Below are positions 17,328 to 25,367 of a stretch of DNA of 64,000 nt, in pieces. Position numbers and translations under genes: made by a program. This stretch comes from Bradyrhizobium manausense (GTDB lineage: Bacteria; Pseudomonadota; Alphaproteobacteria; Rhizobiales; Xanthobacteraceae), in contig NZ_JAFCJI010000007.1 in the NCBI RefSeq assembly GCF_018131105.1, positions 1 to 64,000 on the forward strand, written 5' to 3'. The notes under the pieces are model-generated. The model did not search any database, was not told the origin of the DNA, and worked only from the letters and a program-made list of their open reading frames with translations. Numbering within the stretch: position 1 is the first letter of the stretch; each line of letters starts with the position of its first letter.

Positions 17328-17807
17328 CTATTGGAATCGCTCTGAGTATGTCAGCGTAAACGAACAGGCGTTGCCGGTGGTGCTCGTGCACAACACCGAC
17401 GACAACACCATCGGGCTCAGCGTGATCGTTGTCGAATACACGTACCATTTGGCGAACGACGCACCAGAATTTCCAGAAGCGCAAACAGCATTGCTGTCGC
17501 CGCAAATGAGCTGAATGCTGGTGATCGGATAGCGGCTGTCGGCCTTGGCGAGCGCGGCCGACGACCAACCGGACGCGCTCGTGACGTCCGGTGGCGGCGA
17601 ATACAGGATCGATTGCCCGAACGCGCGCAATGCCGAAAGCGCCGAAATGTACTGGTAGCCGGCCACGGCAAGATCAGCGAGCGGAAGAAAGATCACCGTC
17701 ATCAGAAAAAGGTAGACGAACGGCATCTCGAACGCGACGGCGCCGCGTTGATCCGCGATAAGTGAACGTCTGCCGCTCTTGCGCCTCATCCGACCACTCA
17801 CCTTCAT
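17328..17807 (-). CDS. TadE/TadF-like pseudopilin
   Basis: 159 residues from the ATG at 17807, which overlaps the stop of the methyltransferase gene by one base (TGATG); a longer frame to 18386 is antisense-like and lacks protein character. The N-terminus is basic, then DQRGAVAFEMP gives the prepilin cleavage pattern (after Gly, Glu at +5) and a hydrophobic helix (FVYLFLMTVIFLPLADLAVA). The C-terminal domain has four cysteines. The two cysteine pairs suggest disulfides in the periplasm. By family it is a minor pseudopilin matured by the CpaA peptidase. Confidence 0.8.
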   Translation of the reverse strand: MKVSGRMRRKSGRRSLIADQRGAVAFEMPFVYLFLMTVIFLPLADLAVAGYQYISALSALRAFGQSILYSPPPDVTSASGWSSAALAKADSRYPITSIQLICGDSNAVCASGNSGASFAKWYVYSTTITLSPMVLSSVLCTSTTGNACSFTLTYSERFQ

Positions 17808-18451
17808 CACCAGACGTACGGTATCAATCTCCAGCGCGAGGCTTCGTAACTCGCGTACTCGGAGCAGTTGCGCCGAAGCAGATCCTCTTCGTAGTAGATC
17901 CGGCATACCTGCACGCCCAGGTGCAACACGAACAGGGCCAGCGTCAGCGGCGACAAGACCTTGAGAACCACACCGAATATCGCGATCTCCTCCGCCAGAT
18001 AGAGCGGATGCTTGATCCAGCGGTACGGACCTGACTGCACCACCGTGCGCGCCTGCGGCACCAGGCTGAACGACCGGCCAAGATGCCTGATCGTGAAGAG
18101 CATCATGGCCATGCCGATCAACAGGCACGCCGTGGACGCAATATTCGGCAGCGCCTTGTCGGTCTCGGCGAAGAAGCCGATCGTCCACGGCAAATAGGTG
18201 CCGACAAACGCCGCCACCCGCGGCAGCAAGCCATCCGCATGCGCCTTTGCCGGTGGCCGTGTCATGACCAGGAGCCCGAGCAGGACGTAGAAACTGGCGA
18301 GACAGAAGCTCGACAGGACGATCGACCAGGAATCGGAAAACGATCCGACCTTGATGGCGTAGACGAGCGCCAGCAGCATGAACCACATGCCGCCGAGCAG
18401 CTGCATCATCCGCTCGTAACTCGATTTATTCGATAATGTGACGGTGCTCAT
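17807..18451 (-). CDS. Isoprenylcysteine carboxyl methyltransferase-like membrane protein inside the Tad operon
   Basis: 214 residues from the ATG at 18451, seven bases after the tadC stop; a start at 18472 would overlap tadC. Several hydrophobic segments are visible (about 20-38, 44-62, 80-95, 104-120, 152-170). The C-terminal third carries the signature of the ICMT/PEMT family: SGPYRWIKHPLYLAEE, then a helix with Q..RI..EE.LL, and RLIPYVW at the end. These residues bind S-adenosylmethionine. Eukaryotic ICMT methylates prenylated cysteines, but bacterial homologues act on unknown lipids or proteins. Its place between tadC and tadE with tight coupling suggests a role tied to the pilus or its lipid surroundings; this is inference. 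Confidence 0.8.
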   Translation of the reverse strand: MSTVTLSNKSSYERMMQLLGGMWFMLLALVYAIKVGSFSDSWSIVLSSFCLASFYVLLGLLVMTRPPAKAHADGLLPRVAAFVGTYLPWTIGFFAETDKALPNIASTACLLIGMAMMLFTIRHLGRSFSLVPQARTVVQSGPYRWIKHPLYLAEEIAIFGVVLKVLSPLTLALFVLHLGVQVCRIYYEEDLLRRNCSEYASYEASRWRLIPYVW

Positions 18452-18458
18452 AAATGAC

Positions 18459-19355
18459 CTACTTGAACGCACGGGCGAGGTGCAAAAACGGGCTTCCGCC
18501 CAGGATGACGAACATGGCCGGAAGCATGAACAGCACCATCGGAATCGTCAGCTTGGCGCCCAGCTTATGCGCCCGCTCCTCCAGCTTGGTGATGCGCTCT
18601 CTCCGAAGGTCTGCTGCAATACCGCGCAGCGCCTGCCCGAGCGGCGTTCCGTATTGCAGGCTCTGGGCGATCACCGTTCCAAAGCGGCGAAGCCCTTCGG
18701 ACTTGGTGCCCAGCTTCTCGAATGCTTCAGCGCGATTCGGCAAGATCCGGAGATCGTCGAGCAGTCCGCGCAAGACCTGGGTGATCTCCGGATTGGTCTC
18801 CTTCATCTCCTCCGCGACGCGTTCAATCCCGCCTTCGAGGCCCATTCCCGCTTCGCTGCATACGACAAGCAGATCGATGGCATCCGGGGTCCCCAGCCGG
18901 ATGGCCGCATCAAAGCGCCGCTTCAACACAAAAAGGATCAGGCGCGGGCCCATGATTCCGATCACCACTCCGAACAGCGTGAAGATCATCACGTCCGGGA
19001 ACGGCTTTCCGAGAAGCTGGGTCGTCAAGAAAGCCGCGAGCGGAAACAGGAACATGCTGACCGCTTTGACACCAATCCAGATCGGCAGCGTTCGATAATG
19101 GTTGAAACCCGCCGAACGAATGATCATCCGGAGCTCTTCGAGGTTTTCCTCCGCATAGAACCGCTTGTAGCGACCGCCTATCGAGGACAGCCAACCCATC
19201 AGGCCCTGCGTGGAGCTCCGGCGGTGAGGGATACCCAGCACGGCACTCGCCACGCGCGCATCCAGCGCGCGGATATGCACCTCGCGAATGACCAGGATGA
19301 ACATCGCGGCCGCGACGACCGTGGCAAGCGTTGCAAAACCGACGACGGCAGTCAT
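18459..19355 (-). CDS. tadC: TadC, inner-membrane platform protein
   Basis: 298 residues. It has the T2SSF fold: an N-terminal membrane segment (about 5-25), two more around 92-112 and 122-142, a cytoplasmic domain with the family phrase DAIDLLVVCSEAGMGLEGGI and later QSLQYGTPLGQALR, and a C-terminal membrane segment (PMVLFMLPAMFVILGG). Together with TadB it forms the inner-membrane platform driven by the CpaF ATPase. It overlaps the end of tadB by four bases (ATGA). Confidence 0.92.
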   Translation of the reverse strand: MTAVVGFATLATVVAAAMFILVIREVHIRALDARVASAVLGIPHRRSSTQGLMGWLSSIGGRYKRFYAEENLEELRMIIRSAGFNHYRTLPIWIGVKAVSMFLFPLAAFLTTQLLGKPFPDVMIFTLFGVVIGIMGPRLILFVLKRRFDAAIRLGTPDAIDLLVVCSEAGMGLEGGIERVAEEMKETNPEITQVLRGLLDDLRILPNRAEAFEKLGTKSEGLRRFGTVIAQSLQYGTPLGQALRGIAADLRRERITKLEERAHKLGAKLTIPMVLFMLPAMFVILGGSPFLHLARAFK

Positions 19356-20281
19356 AGGGCCGTCTCCCTCTTGATCATCCAGCGTATCACGAAGTGCCCC
19401 ACGATGACCGATCCGGCCGCGTAGGCCAGCAGCATGTTTCCAGTCGGATCGTAGAACAGCAGGTCGATCGATTGCGGATTGATGGCATAGAGCAATCCGC
19501 CGATGATGAGCGGAGACAGCGAGAGCGCACGCGACGAGAAGATGACCTCACCCGCCAGAGCCTTCGCGCGCGCGGCCAGGGCAACCCGTTGGCTCACAGT
19601 CTCGGCCAGCGTTTGCAGGGTTTCCGCCAGGCTGCCGCCCGCCTTGAGCTGGACCGCGAGCGTCACCGCAAACATGGCGTATTCGGGAATCAGGGTTCGT
19701 CGATAGATCCCTTCGACGGCCTCTTCCGGAGCCTTGCCAAGGTTCAGCTCGCTGCAAACCGTCGCGAACTCGCGCGCTGTCGGCTGCGGCATCTCGCGCG
19801 CGATGGCGCGAAAGGCTTCGTTGACGGGCAACCCCGACCGAACGGTGCTGGTCACCAACTGTATTGCATCGGGAAGCTGGCGGAAAAGCTGGTTGATGAA
19901 ACGACTTCGCTGCCATCCGAAAACGCCGCGCACGACCAGAAGGGCAACACCACCAGCAGCGATCGACACCGTAGACGTCGAAAACTGCAGCAATCGATGG
20001 TTGCCATAAACGACCATGCCGGCGGCCACCGCGCCGGCCAGAAACACCAGGGCGGGATGCACGGCGTAAACGATGTCGGCCTGGTAATTGACGAGCCGGT
20101 AGAGCAAATCCCAGCGCGACGCCTTGGCCGCGCGACGGATAGACACCGAGATTTCCGCCTCGGATGTCGGCAAAGCGACCTCGACCCGGCGCTCCATCCG
20201 CCTCTGTCGCGCGTCGAGCCACAGCGTATTGATCGTCGCACACAGCAGAAGCACCAGGACGATGATCAACGGCGTCGACAT
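19352..20281 (-). CDS. tadB: TadB, inner-membrane platform protein
   Basis: 309 residues. A membrane segment at the N-terminus (about 4-20), two near 76-92 and 102-120, then the T2SSF domain with FRQLPDAIQLVTSTVRSGLP and EFATVCSELNLGKAPEEA, and two C-terminal membrane segments (about 250-266 and 280-300). It is the first half of the TadB/TadC platform. The start at 20281 overlaps the last base of cpaF, which indicates translational coupling. Confidence 0.92.
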   Translation of the reverse strand: MSTPLIIVLVLLLCATINTLWLDARQRRMERRVEVALPTSEAEISVSIRRAAKASRWDLLYRLVNYQADIVYAVHPALVFLAGAVAAGMVVYGNHRLLQFSTSTVSIAAGGVALLVVRGVFGWQRSRFINQLFRQLPDAIQLVTSTVRSGLPVNEAFRAIAREMPQPTAREFATVCSELNLGKAPEEAVEGIYRRTLIPEYAMFAVTLAVQLKAGGSLAETLQTLAETVSQRVALAARAKALAGEVIFSSRALSLSPLIIGGLLYAINPQSIDLLFYDPTGNMLLAYAAGSVIVGHFVIRWMIKRETAL

Positions 20282-21729
20282 CAGATCTGCCTCATCGCGT
20301 CGGCCCAGGCCCGGTCGAGCCCATAATAGACGAGACGGCTCTTGAATTTCGGAACTGCGTTCGTGGACCGATACGTGCCCGATATCCGGCCGTGCACGTC
20401 CTCGTCCTTGTACTCGAACAGCGCGATGTCATTGGTGGTGATCACCTCGCCTTCCAGGCCAATCACCTCGGTGATCTGAACGATCCTGCGCTGTCCGTCC
20501 CGCATGCGCTCGACCTGCACGATCAGATCCAGGGCGGCCACGATTTGTGCGCGGATCGCACGCGACGGCAGATTGACCTGGCCCATCTGGACCATGTTCT
20601 CGACACGTGTCAGGGCATCACGCGTACTGTTGGCATGCACGGTCGAAATCGAGCCGTCATGGCCGGTGTTCATCGCTTGCAGCATGTCGAAGGCCTCGGC
20701 ACCGCGCACCTCGCCGACGACAATGCGATCCGGACGCATGCGCAGGGCGTTCCACAACAGATCGCGTTGCGTGACCTGTCCCGTACCCTCGAGGCTCGGC
20801 GGCCGGGTCTCCAGACTGATCACGTGGGGTTGCTGAAGCTGGAGCTCCGCCGCATCCTCGATTGTGACGATACGTTCGCTGTGGTCGATGAACTGGCTGA
20901 GAGCATTCAGCATGGTCGTCTTGCCCGAGCCCGTGCCTCCTGAAACCAGAACGTTCAGCCGGCAGCGGGAGGCAATCTCCAGAAGCTGTCCGAGCGCGAG
21001 AGTCATGGATCCGTTCTCGATCATTCCGGCAATGTTCAAGCGCCGGCTCGGAAATTTTCGGATCGATACGCAGGGACTGTGGATAGCCAGCGGCGGCAGA
21101 ATGATATTGACGCGGCTGCCGTCCGGCAGACGGCAGTCCACCATCGGACTGGATTCGTCCACGCGCCGGCCAACCTGCGCTGCAATCTTCTGCGCGATCG
21201 CGGCAATGTGGTCGTTGTCCCGGAACCGTACCGCGACCCGCTCCAGCTTGCCGCTCCGTTCCACGTAGACGTTGCTCGGCCCGTTGATCATGATGTCGTT
21301 GATGGTCTCATCGAGCAGAAGCGAACGCAGCGGCCCATAGCCGGTCATGTCGTCCGCAATTTCTTCCGCCAGCAGCAGTTGCTCGCGGCCTGACAGTTCA
21401 AGCCGGTCCTGATTGGCGATGCCGTGAATGATTTCCTCGATCTGCCGCCGAAGGATCTCGCGCGAGACCGACGCGGCCGCCGCAGGCTCGATCTGCTCGA
21501 TAACCCGCTCGCGCAACGAGGCCGGCATGACCGGGTGCCCTGTTGCAGGCTCCTCGCGCTTCTGCGTCGACACGGACAGAGCCGGAGGCTCCCCATTCGG
21601 CACAATTGACATCACGTTAGGCGCAATCGGCGGCGGGACGGGCAACGGCGGCGGCGCGCCCGGCGCCTCCGCCGTCCGCATCGACAAAGAGATCGGCATC
21701 TCGTCTGGGCGCCTGCCGAACTTCTTCAT
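20281..21729 (-). CDS. cpaF: CpaF/TadA, secretion ATPase of the Tad pilus
   Basis: 482 residues from the ATG at 21729, chosen because it overlaps the cpaE stop by four bases (ATGA); a start 21 bases upstream is possible. A Pro-rich N-terminus of about 70 residues precedes the helical domain. The type II/IV secretion ATPase core carries Walker A (SGGTGSGKTT, about 263-272), the Asp box near TIEDAAELQLQQPH, Walker B with RMRPDRIVVGEVRGAE, and the His box (GSISTVHANS). It hydrolyses ATP at the inner membrane to extend and, in this family, probably retract the pilus. Confidence 0.95.
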   Translation of the reverse strand: MKKFGRRPDEMPISLSMRTAEAPGAPPPLPVPPPIAPNVMSIVPNGEPPALSVSTQKREEPATGHPVMPASLRERVIEQIEPAAAASVSREILRRQIEEIIHGIANQDRLELSGREQLLLAEEIADDMTGYGPLRSLLLDETINDIMINGPSNVYVERSGKLERVAVRFRDNDHIAAIAQKIAAQVGRRVDESSPMVDCRLPDGSRVNIILPPLAIHSPCVSIRKFPSRRLNIAGMIENGSMTLALGQLLEIASRCRLNVLVSGGTGSGKTTMLNALSQFIDHSERIVTIEDAAELQLQQPHVISLETRPPSLEGTGQVTQRDLLWNALRMRPDRIVVGEVRGAEAFDMLQAMNTGHDGSISTVHANSTRDALTRVENMVQMGQVNLPSRAIRAQIVAALDLIVQVERMRDGQRRIVQITEVIGLEGEVITTNDIALFEYKDEDVHGRISGTYRSTNAVPKFKSRLVYYGLDRAWADAMRQI

Positions 21730-22922
21730 AGCCCGAGCCACCTTTTCCACCGCCTCTTTTCCTTGGAGCCGACGCCGGTGATCTCCCGCACGATCGGAGC
21801 CAGGTGACGCCGCAGCCCACGCACGTGCTTCAGAGCCGGGATGCCGAGGTTGACGGCCTGGGTCATTCCCTTGCCGAGATCAGGGATCACCATGTCAGGC
21901 TCTGCACCCAGCGCCTTGACGATGGTCGCCTTGGGCAGCCCCCCGGGTCGGTTCGCGCGGTTAAGCAAGGTAAAGACCCGATCCTTGCCGGCGATGTTGG
22001 TGACCGCGTTGCGCAGGGCATGGGCATTGCGCAGTCCGGTCACCTCGGCTTCCAGCAGCACCAGCACATGACGGGACATCTGGATCACCGGGTACATGGA
22101 GGCCGCGAAGGGCACCGGCACATCGACCACGATGTAGTTGAACCGCTGGCGGAGCAGGCCCAGCACGTGCCGCACGCCCGCCTCGGTGATGTCGAGCTTG
22201 GCGTCGAGTTCTTCATCGCCGGAGATCAGGCTCACGCGATCGTTCACCTCGATTGCAGTGCGCTCCAGAAACAGGGTGTCGGCCCGCATCGGGTTCTCGA
22301 GGGCAATACGCAGGCCGGGCCCCGGACGAACGCCCAGCATGACCGCGGTTTCACCGCCCTGCAGATGCAGGTCGAGCAACGCGACCTTGGCCTTCGTCGT
22401 CTCGGCCAGCTGCATCGCAAGGTTGATCGCTACACTCGTTGCACCGGCGCCGCCCTGCGCACCGCAAATCGAGACCACATGCCCGCTGCGATCGGCCGGG
22501 GCATGCGACACGTCGCCCAGCAGCTTCGGGCGCAACTGGTCCAGCACGATATCCCGCGTGAGCGGCTTCGGAAGATATTCCGTGAGGCCGAGATCGATCA
22601 GCGCGCGGTAGAAGGTGATCTCCCTGTTGTCGCCAATCAGGGCCACGCGGACATCCGGCGGGCAGACGCCCGCCAGGCGCTCCAGCTCGGGAAAGGGATC
22701 ATCGATGCCGCTGATATCGGTCACCAAAGCGAGCAGATCGGTATCCGTCTCCAGCATCTTGATGGCGCTGCGGATGGTGCCGTTCTTGATCGAGAGATTG
22801 CTGCCTTCGAGGCCCTTGCCGAGGGCGCTGGCGCTGACCTCGTCATTGACGAAACAGACAATCCGGCTGCGCGTGACGACGGATGTCGTTTCCTGGGACG
22901 GAGTGACCACTGCCATGTTCAT
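21726..22922 (-). CDS. cpaE: CpaE/TadZ, ParA/MinD-like localisation ATPase
   Basis: 398 residues from the ATG at 22922, which overlaps the cpaB stop by one base. Residues 20-135 resemble a degenerate response-receiver domain. From about residue 150 follows a ParA/MinD-like ATPase with a deviant P-loop (CGAQGGAGATSVAINLA), in which the last Lys/Thr pair is replaced by Ala-Thr, as in other CpaE proteins. Later motifs include IVVDVPVPF in the place of the switch region. TadZ/CpaE proteins sit at the pole and position the pilus machine. Confidence 0.92.
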   Translation of the reverse strand: MNMAVVTPSQETTSVVTRSRIVCFVNDEVSASALGKGLEGSNLSIKNGTIRSAIKMLETDTDLLALVTDISGIDDPFPELERLAGVCPPDVRVALIGDNREITFYRALIDLGLTEYLPKPLTRDIVLDQLRPKLLGDVSHAPADRSGHVVSICGAQGGAGATSVAINLAMQLAETTKAKVALLDLHLQGGETAVMLGVRPGPGLRIALENPMRADTLFLERTAIEVNDRVSLISGDEELDAKLDITEAGVRHVLGLLRQRFNYIVVDVPVPFAASMYPVIQMSRHVLVLLEAEVTGLRNAHALRNAVTNIAGKDRVFTLLNRANRPGGLPKATIVKALGAEPDMVIPDLGKGMTQAVNLGIPALKHVRGLRRHLAPIVREITGVGSKEKRRWKRWLGL

Positions 22923-23884
22923 CAACGCTTCTCCGGCAACTTGGCACCAAGGCCAATCGCGCTTGCGGTGCGCTCCGCGGCTTCCGATCCGTCGCAGGTC
23001 ACGGCCGCCTCAACGCTTTCGGCGTCCTGCTTCCTGACCGTGTACTGCCTCACATCGCCGCCGGAATGAACGACCACGGCCGTTCTCTGGCCGGCGATCG
23101 CATTCTGGCGCGCGAGCTCCGGCGAGACGTCGCAGCTCGAGATCACGCCGGCGTCAGCCTTGTCCCACTGGTCGATGGCGGCCCGCACCGCGAGCGACAG
23201 GGTTCCGAGCTGCTTGGCCACCGTGACCTTCTTCACCTGCTCCTGCGTCAGCTCGAGCGAGACGGTTTGCGGCAACTTGCCGGTGACGGTGCTGATGGTG
23301 CGCCCGCCCTGCACCAGCTCCTGGTCGATCGCGATGACGCGGACATTTCGCAGAATCGTCTCGCTCATCGCGCGACGGGCGGGATCCGCCTTCTCGAACA
23401 CCTGGGTCAGAACGACATCGACATGATCACCCGGCCGTACCAGGCCGGAGACGCCGGACTCCTCGTCGACCTTGATGCTGATGGCACGGCTGTCCGGCGC
23501 CAGCACGCTGGCGAGGAAGCCGCGATCGCGCGGGCGCAGGATGTCCTGCAGCGTGATCGGGCTGCCGGCGTCGACGAACTTGCGAACCAGCGACCCGGGA
23601 AGTCCAACCTTGGTATCAGGCGTTTCGAGGATCGCCCCCGAGGGGACGCGATCCGGCGTCACCTGACGCACCGCGAAATCCTCCTCGCGTGCCAGCGTTC
23701 CCCTGGCAAGGGGACGTGTCGCAACAAAATAGCTGACGGTCGTGGGCGCGGCCGGCAGCTTTTCCGCGACCGCGTCCGCGACGACCGGTCCCTTCGCCTC
23801 GTTCGCATTATAGGCAATCAGCCCGAGCGCGACGGCTGCGAGCAACAGCACCATGATGACGGAGACGCGCAGAGCGGACGACAT
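22922..23884 (-). CDS. cpaB: CpaB/RcpC, periplasmic SAF-domain protein
   Basis: 320 residues. A single N-terminal membrane segment (about 6-24, VSVIMVLLLAAVALGLIAY) is followed by a SAF-like domain (VATRPLARGTLAREEDFAV ... SLVRKFVDAGSPI) and the RcpC/CpaB domain (DEESGVSGLVRPGDHVDVVL, and LELTQEQVKKVTVAKQLG, the best-known phrase of the family). It is thought to line the periplasmic path of the pilus and to gate the secretin. It begins one base after the cpaA stop. Confidence 0.93.
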   Translation of the reverse strand: MSSALRVSVIMVLLLAAVALGLIAYNANEAKGPVVADAVAEKLPAAPTTVSYFVATRPLARGTLAREEDFAVRQVTPDRVPSGAILETPDTKVGLPGSLVRKFVDAGSPITLQDILRPRDRGFLASVLAPDSRAISIKVDEESGVSGLVRPGDHVDVVLTQVFEKADPARRAMSETILRNVRVIAIDQELVQGGRTISTVTGKLPQTVSLELTQEQVKKVTVAKQLGTLSLAVRAAIDQWDKADAGVISSCDVSPELARQNAIAGQRTAVVVHSGGDVRQYTVRKQDAESVEAAVTCDGSEAAERTASAIGLGAKLPEKR

Positions 23885-23885
23885 G

Positions 23886-24392
23886 TCAAAATCCTTTGCT
23901 CAAAATTGTCCAGATACCGCCGCACGCGATGGCAACCCCATAGGGCAGCGGTGCATGCCGCAAGTGGCGCCAGCGCTCGACGGCATAGACCCGACGCACA
24001 AGCGAGGATCCGGCGGGCGCCAGCTTCGGATACGGCAGGTGGCGCATCATCATATGCATGGCGGCCAGGACGCCCCCGGCGAGTGCGGTAACGGTCAGCA
24101 GCTCAACGACGCCGCTCAATGGAAGACCGACCGCCAGAGCAACCAGCAACTTGACATCGCCGCCGCCGATCATCCCGCGCTGATAGATGACGAAGAGCAC
24201 CAGGAACAGCAATGCGGCGACGAACAGCGACTGGCCAAGCTGCATCGGACTGGCTAATTCGCCGACAATTCCAAGCAACGCCAACGCCAGACAAATCTCG
24301 TTTCGGATCAACCGTGTCGCGATATCGATGGTTGCGACATACAACAACAATGCGATTTCCAGACACGAGGTCGTGGACGCAATCCAGTTCAT
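23886..24392 (-). CDS. cpaA: CpaA/TadV, prepilin peptidase of the A24 family
   Basis: 168 residues with about five hydrophobic segments. The two catalytic aspartates of the A24 family are visible: Asp23 in ATIDIATRLIRN and Asp79 in the GxGD motif (here IGGGDVKLL). It lacks the long cysteine-bearing N-terminal methyltransferase domain of type IV prepilin peptidases, as is usual in Tad systems, so N-methylation would need another enzyme. It cuts the Flp pilins and TadE-like pseudopilins after a glycine. A hairpin separates it from the upstream pilin gene. Confidence 0.93.
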   Translation of the reverse strand: MNWIASTTSCLEIALLLYVATIDIATRLIRNEICLALALLGIVGELASPMQLGQSLFVAALLFLVLFVIYQRGMIGGGDVKLLVALAVGLPLSGVVELLTVTALAGGVLAAMHMMMRHLPYPKLAPAGSSLVRRVYAVERWRHLRHAPLPYGVAIACGGIWTILSKGF

Positions 24393-24410
24393 GAAATTTC
24401 GCCTCAGACG

Positions 24411-24440
24411 AGACGGAGGGCACGTACAGTGCCCCCGTCT
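24411..24440 (-). promoter_or_regulatory. Intercistronic hairpin between flp2 and cpaA
   Basis: AGACGG (24411-24416) pairs with CCGTCT (24435-24440), and GGGCAC (24418-24423) with GTGCCC (24429-24434), leaving one bulged A and a five-base loop. No T run follows on the minus strand. Such a stem between a pilin gene and the assembly genes could protect the pilin message or partly end transcription, so that pilin is made in excess. Confidence 0.5.
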
Positions 24441-24457
24441 TCAGACGATCTTCTGCG

Positions 24458-24667
24458 TCAAGCGGCAGAAGCGACAGCGGTGGTGATCTTGCCGATCGCA
24501 GTCGTGAGCGCAGTACCGATTGCACCGGCACCGTCCGTTCCGAACGCAGCGGCAACGGCGCCGACGATGCAGGCGGCAACGATCACGTACTCGAAAGACA
24601 CGACGCCTTCCTTGTCCGCGCGCAAAAGGCTCAGGGCCTCCTTGGCTTTGAAATAATGCTTCAGCAT
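24458..24667 (-). CDS. flp2: Flp-type major pilin (second copy)
   Basis: 69 residues. The leader ends in ADKEG, followed by VVSFEYVIVAACIVGAVAAAF: the cut is after Gly, with Glu at +5 and Tyr at +6, the Flp motif. The hydrophobic helix is followed by a short Gly/Thr/Ala tail ending KITTAVASAA. The last ~45 residues are almost identical to those of the pilin at 24783; the leader and the middle (TDGAGAIG) differ. The start has AAAAGGGA upstream. It is the second pilin in the operon. Confidence 0.93.
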   Translation of the reverse strand: MLKHYFKAKEALSLLRADKEGVVSFEYVIVAACIVGAVAAAFGTDGAGAIGTALTTAIGKITTAVASAA

Positions 24668-24710
24668 AGGCGTAATCCCTTTTCCAAAATAATGAACGCT
24701 ACATGGAGCG

Positions 24711-24735
24711 CCGTTGGCAGAAAAGCCGCCAACGG
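24711..24735 (-). promoter_or_regulatory. Leader hairpin upstream of flp2
   Basis: CCGTTGGC (24711-24718) pairs perfectly with GCCAACGG (24728-24735) around a nine-base loop, about 44 bases before the flp2 start. As RNA it reads GTTGGC, a T-rich loop, then GCCAACGG, and it closely matches a hairpin in the same place upstream of flp1 (25034-25056). Confidence 0.5.
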
Positions 24736-24744
24736 GATCAGGTG

Positions 24745-24766
24745 CAGGCGAGGCTGAGCTCGCCTG
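24745..24766 (-). terminator. Hairpin just after flp1
   Basis: CAGGCGAG (24745-24752) pairs perfectly with CTCGCCTG (24759-24766) around a six-base loop, 16 bases downstream of the flp1 stop. No T run follows, so it may be a message-stabilising stem rather than a full terminator. Confidence 0.4.
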
Positions 24767-24782
24767 GCGGCTCCATCCGCTC

Positions 24783-24992
24783 TTAGGCAGCCGAGGCGAC
24801 CGCGGTGGTGATCTTGCCGATGGCGGTGGTGAGGGCAGTGGCGATGCCGCCACCTGCGGTGGTGCCGAAAGCGGCAGCGACCGCACCGACGATGCAGGCG
24901 GCAACGATCACGTATTCGAACGACACAACGCCGTTCGTGTCCGCGCGCAGCTGCTTCATGGCTTCGGTGGTCTGGATGTAAAACTTCAACAT
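24783..24992 (-). CDS. flp1: Flp-type major pilin (first copy)
   Basis: 69 residues. The leader ends in ADTNG and the mature protein begins VVSFEYVIVAACIVGAV, with Glu at +5 and Tyr at +6 as required for processing by CpaA. The tail (IATALTTAIGKITTAVASAA) is nearly the same as in flp2, so the pair arose by duplication. The ribosome site GAGGGA is good. As the first gene of the operon with hairpins on both sides it is probably the most abundant product. Confidence 0.93.
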   Translation of the reverse strand: MLKFYIQTTEAMKQLRADTNGVVSFEYVIVAACIVGAVAAAFGTTAGGGIATALTTAIGKITTAVASAA

Positions 24993-25367
24993 AGGAGAAA
25001 ATCCCTCGTTACTAAGATGAATTGACCATTACCGTTGGCAGCAAAATTCAGCCAACTGCATAAAACTCTAATGTTTTTCTTTAAAGGTGTCACCTGCTAA
25101 TCGTTTTTTAACCTTACTCTGGGCGCCCGGAAGACTACGGCCGGGAACAGGATTTAAGGCGCTAAAGCCCGTTAAATTGCGGGTTTATCTGCACATGAAC
25201 GAAGCGTGCGATGGATTCGCCGGGCGCGGGACGCGACGATTTATCATCGCCGTCCGCTTGCCGGGAACGCTGATGCCAACGCGATTCCGAATTTCCGATG
25301 AACAGCAGGCCGCAGGCGCCAACGGCTATGCGTCGTGCGCCGAAGCCGGGCCCGCCAGCCTATTGCC
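24993..25367. other. Upstream region of the pilin operon
   Basis: 375 bases. The part at 25060-25200 is A/T-rich and should hold the promoter of the main Tad operon; it also contains the stem-like word GCCCGTTAAATTGCGGG at about 25167. The part at 25200-25367 is G/C-rich and carries no recognised gene on either strand. No specific promoter is called. Confidence 0.45.
25034..25056 (-). promoter_or_regulatory. Leader hairpin upstream of flp1
   Basis: GTTGGC (25034-25039) pairs with GCCAAC (25051-25056), about 42 bases before the flp1 start. The RNA form (GTTGGC, T-rich loop, GCCAACGG) resembles the hairpin before flp2, which suggests that the pilin leaders share a regulatory or stability element. 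Confidence 0.45.

Noticed and set aside
17807..18386. Upstream extension of the TadE-like frame
   Set aside because: It lies over the methyltransferase gene in another frame on the same strand; the TGATG overlap at 17807 gives the natural start.
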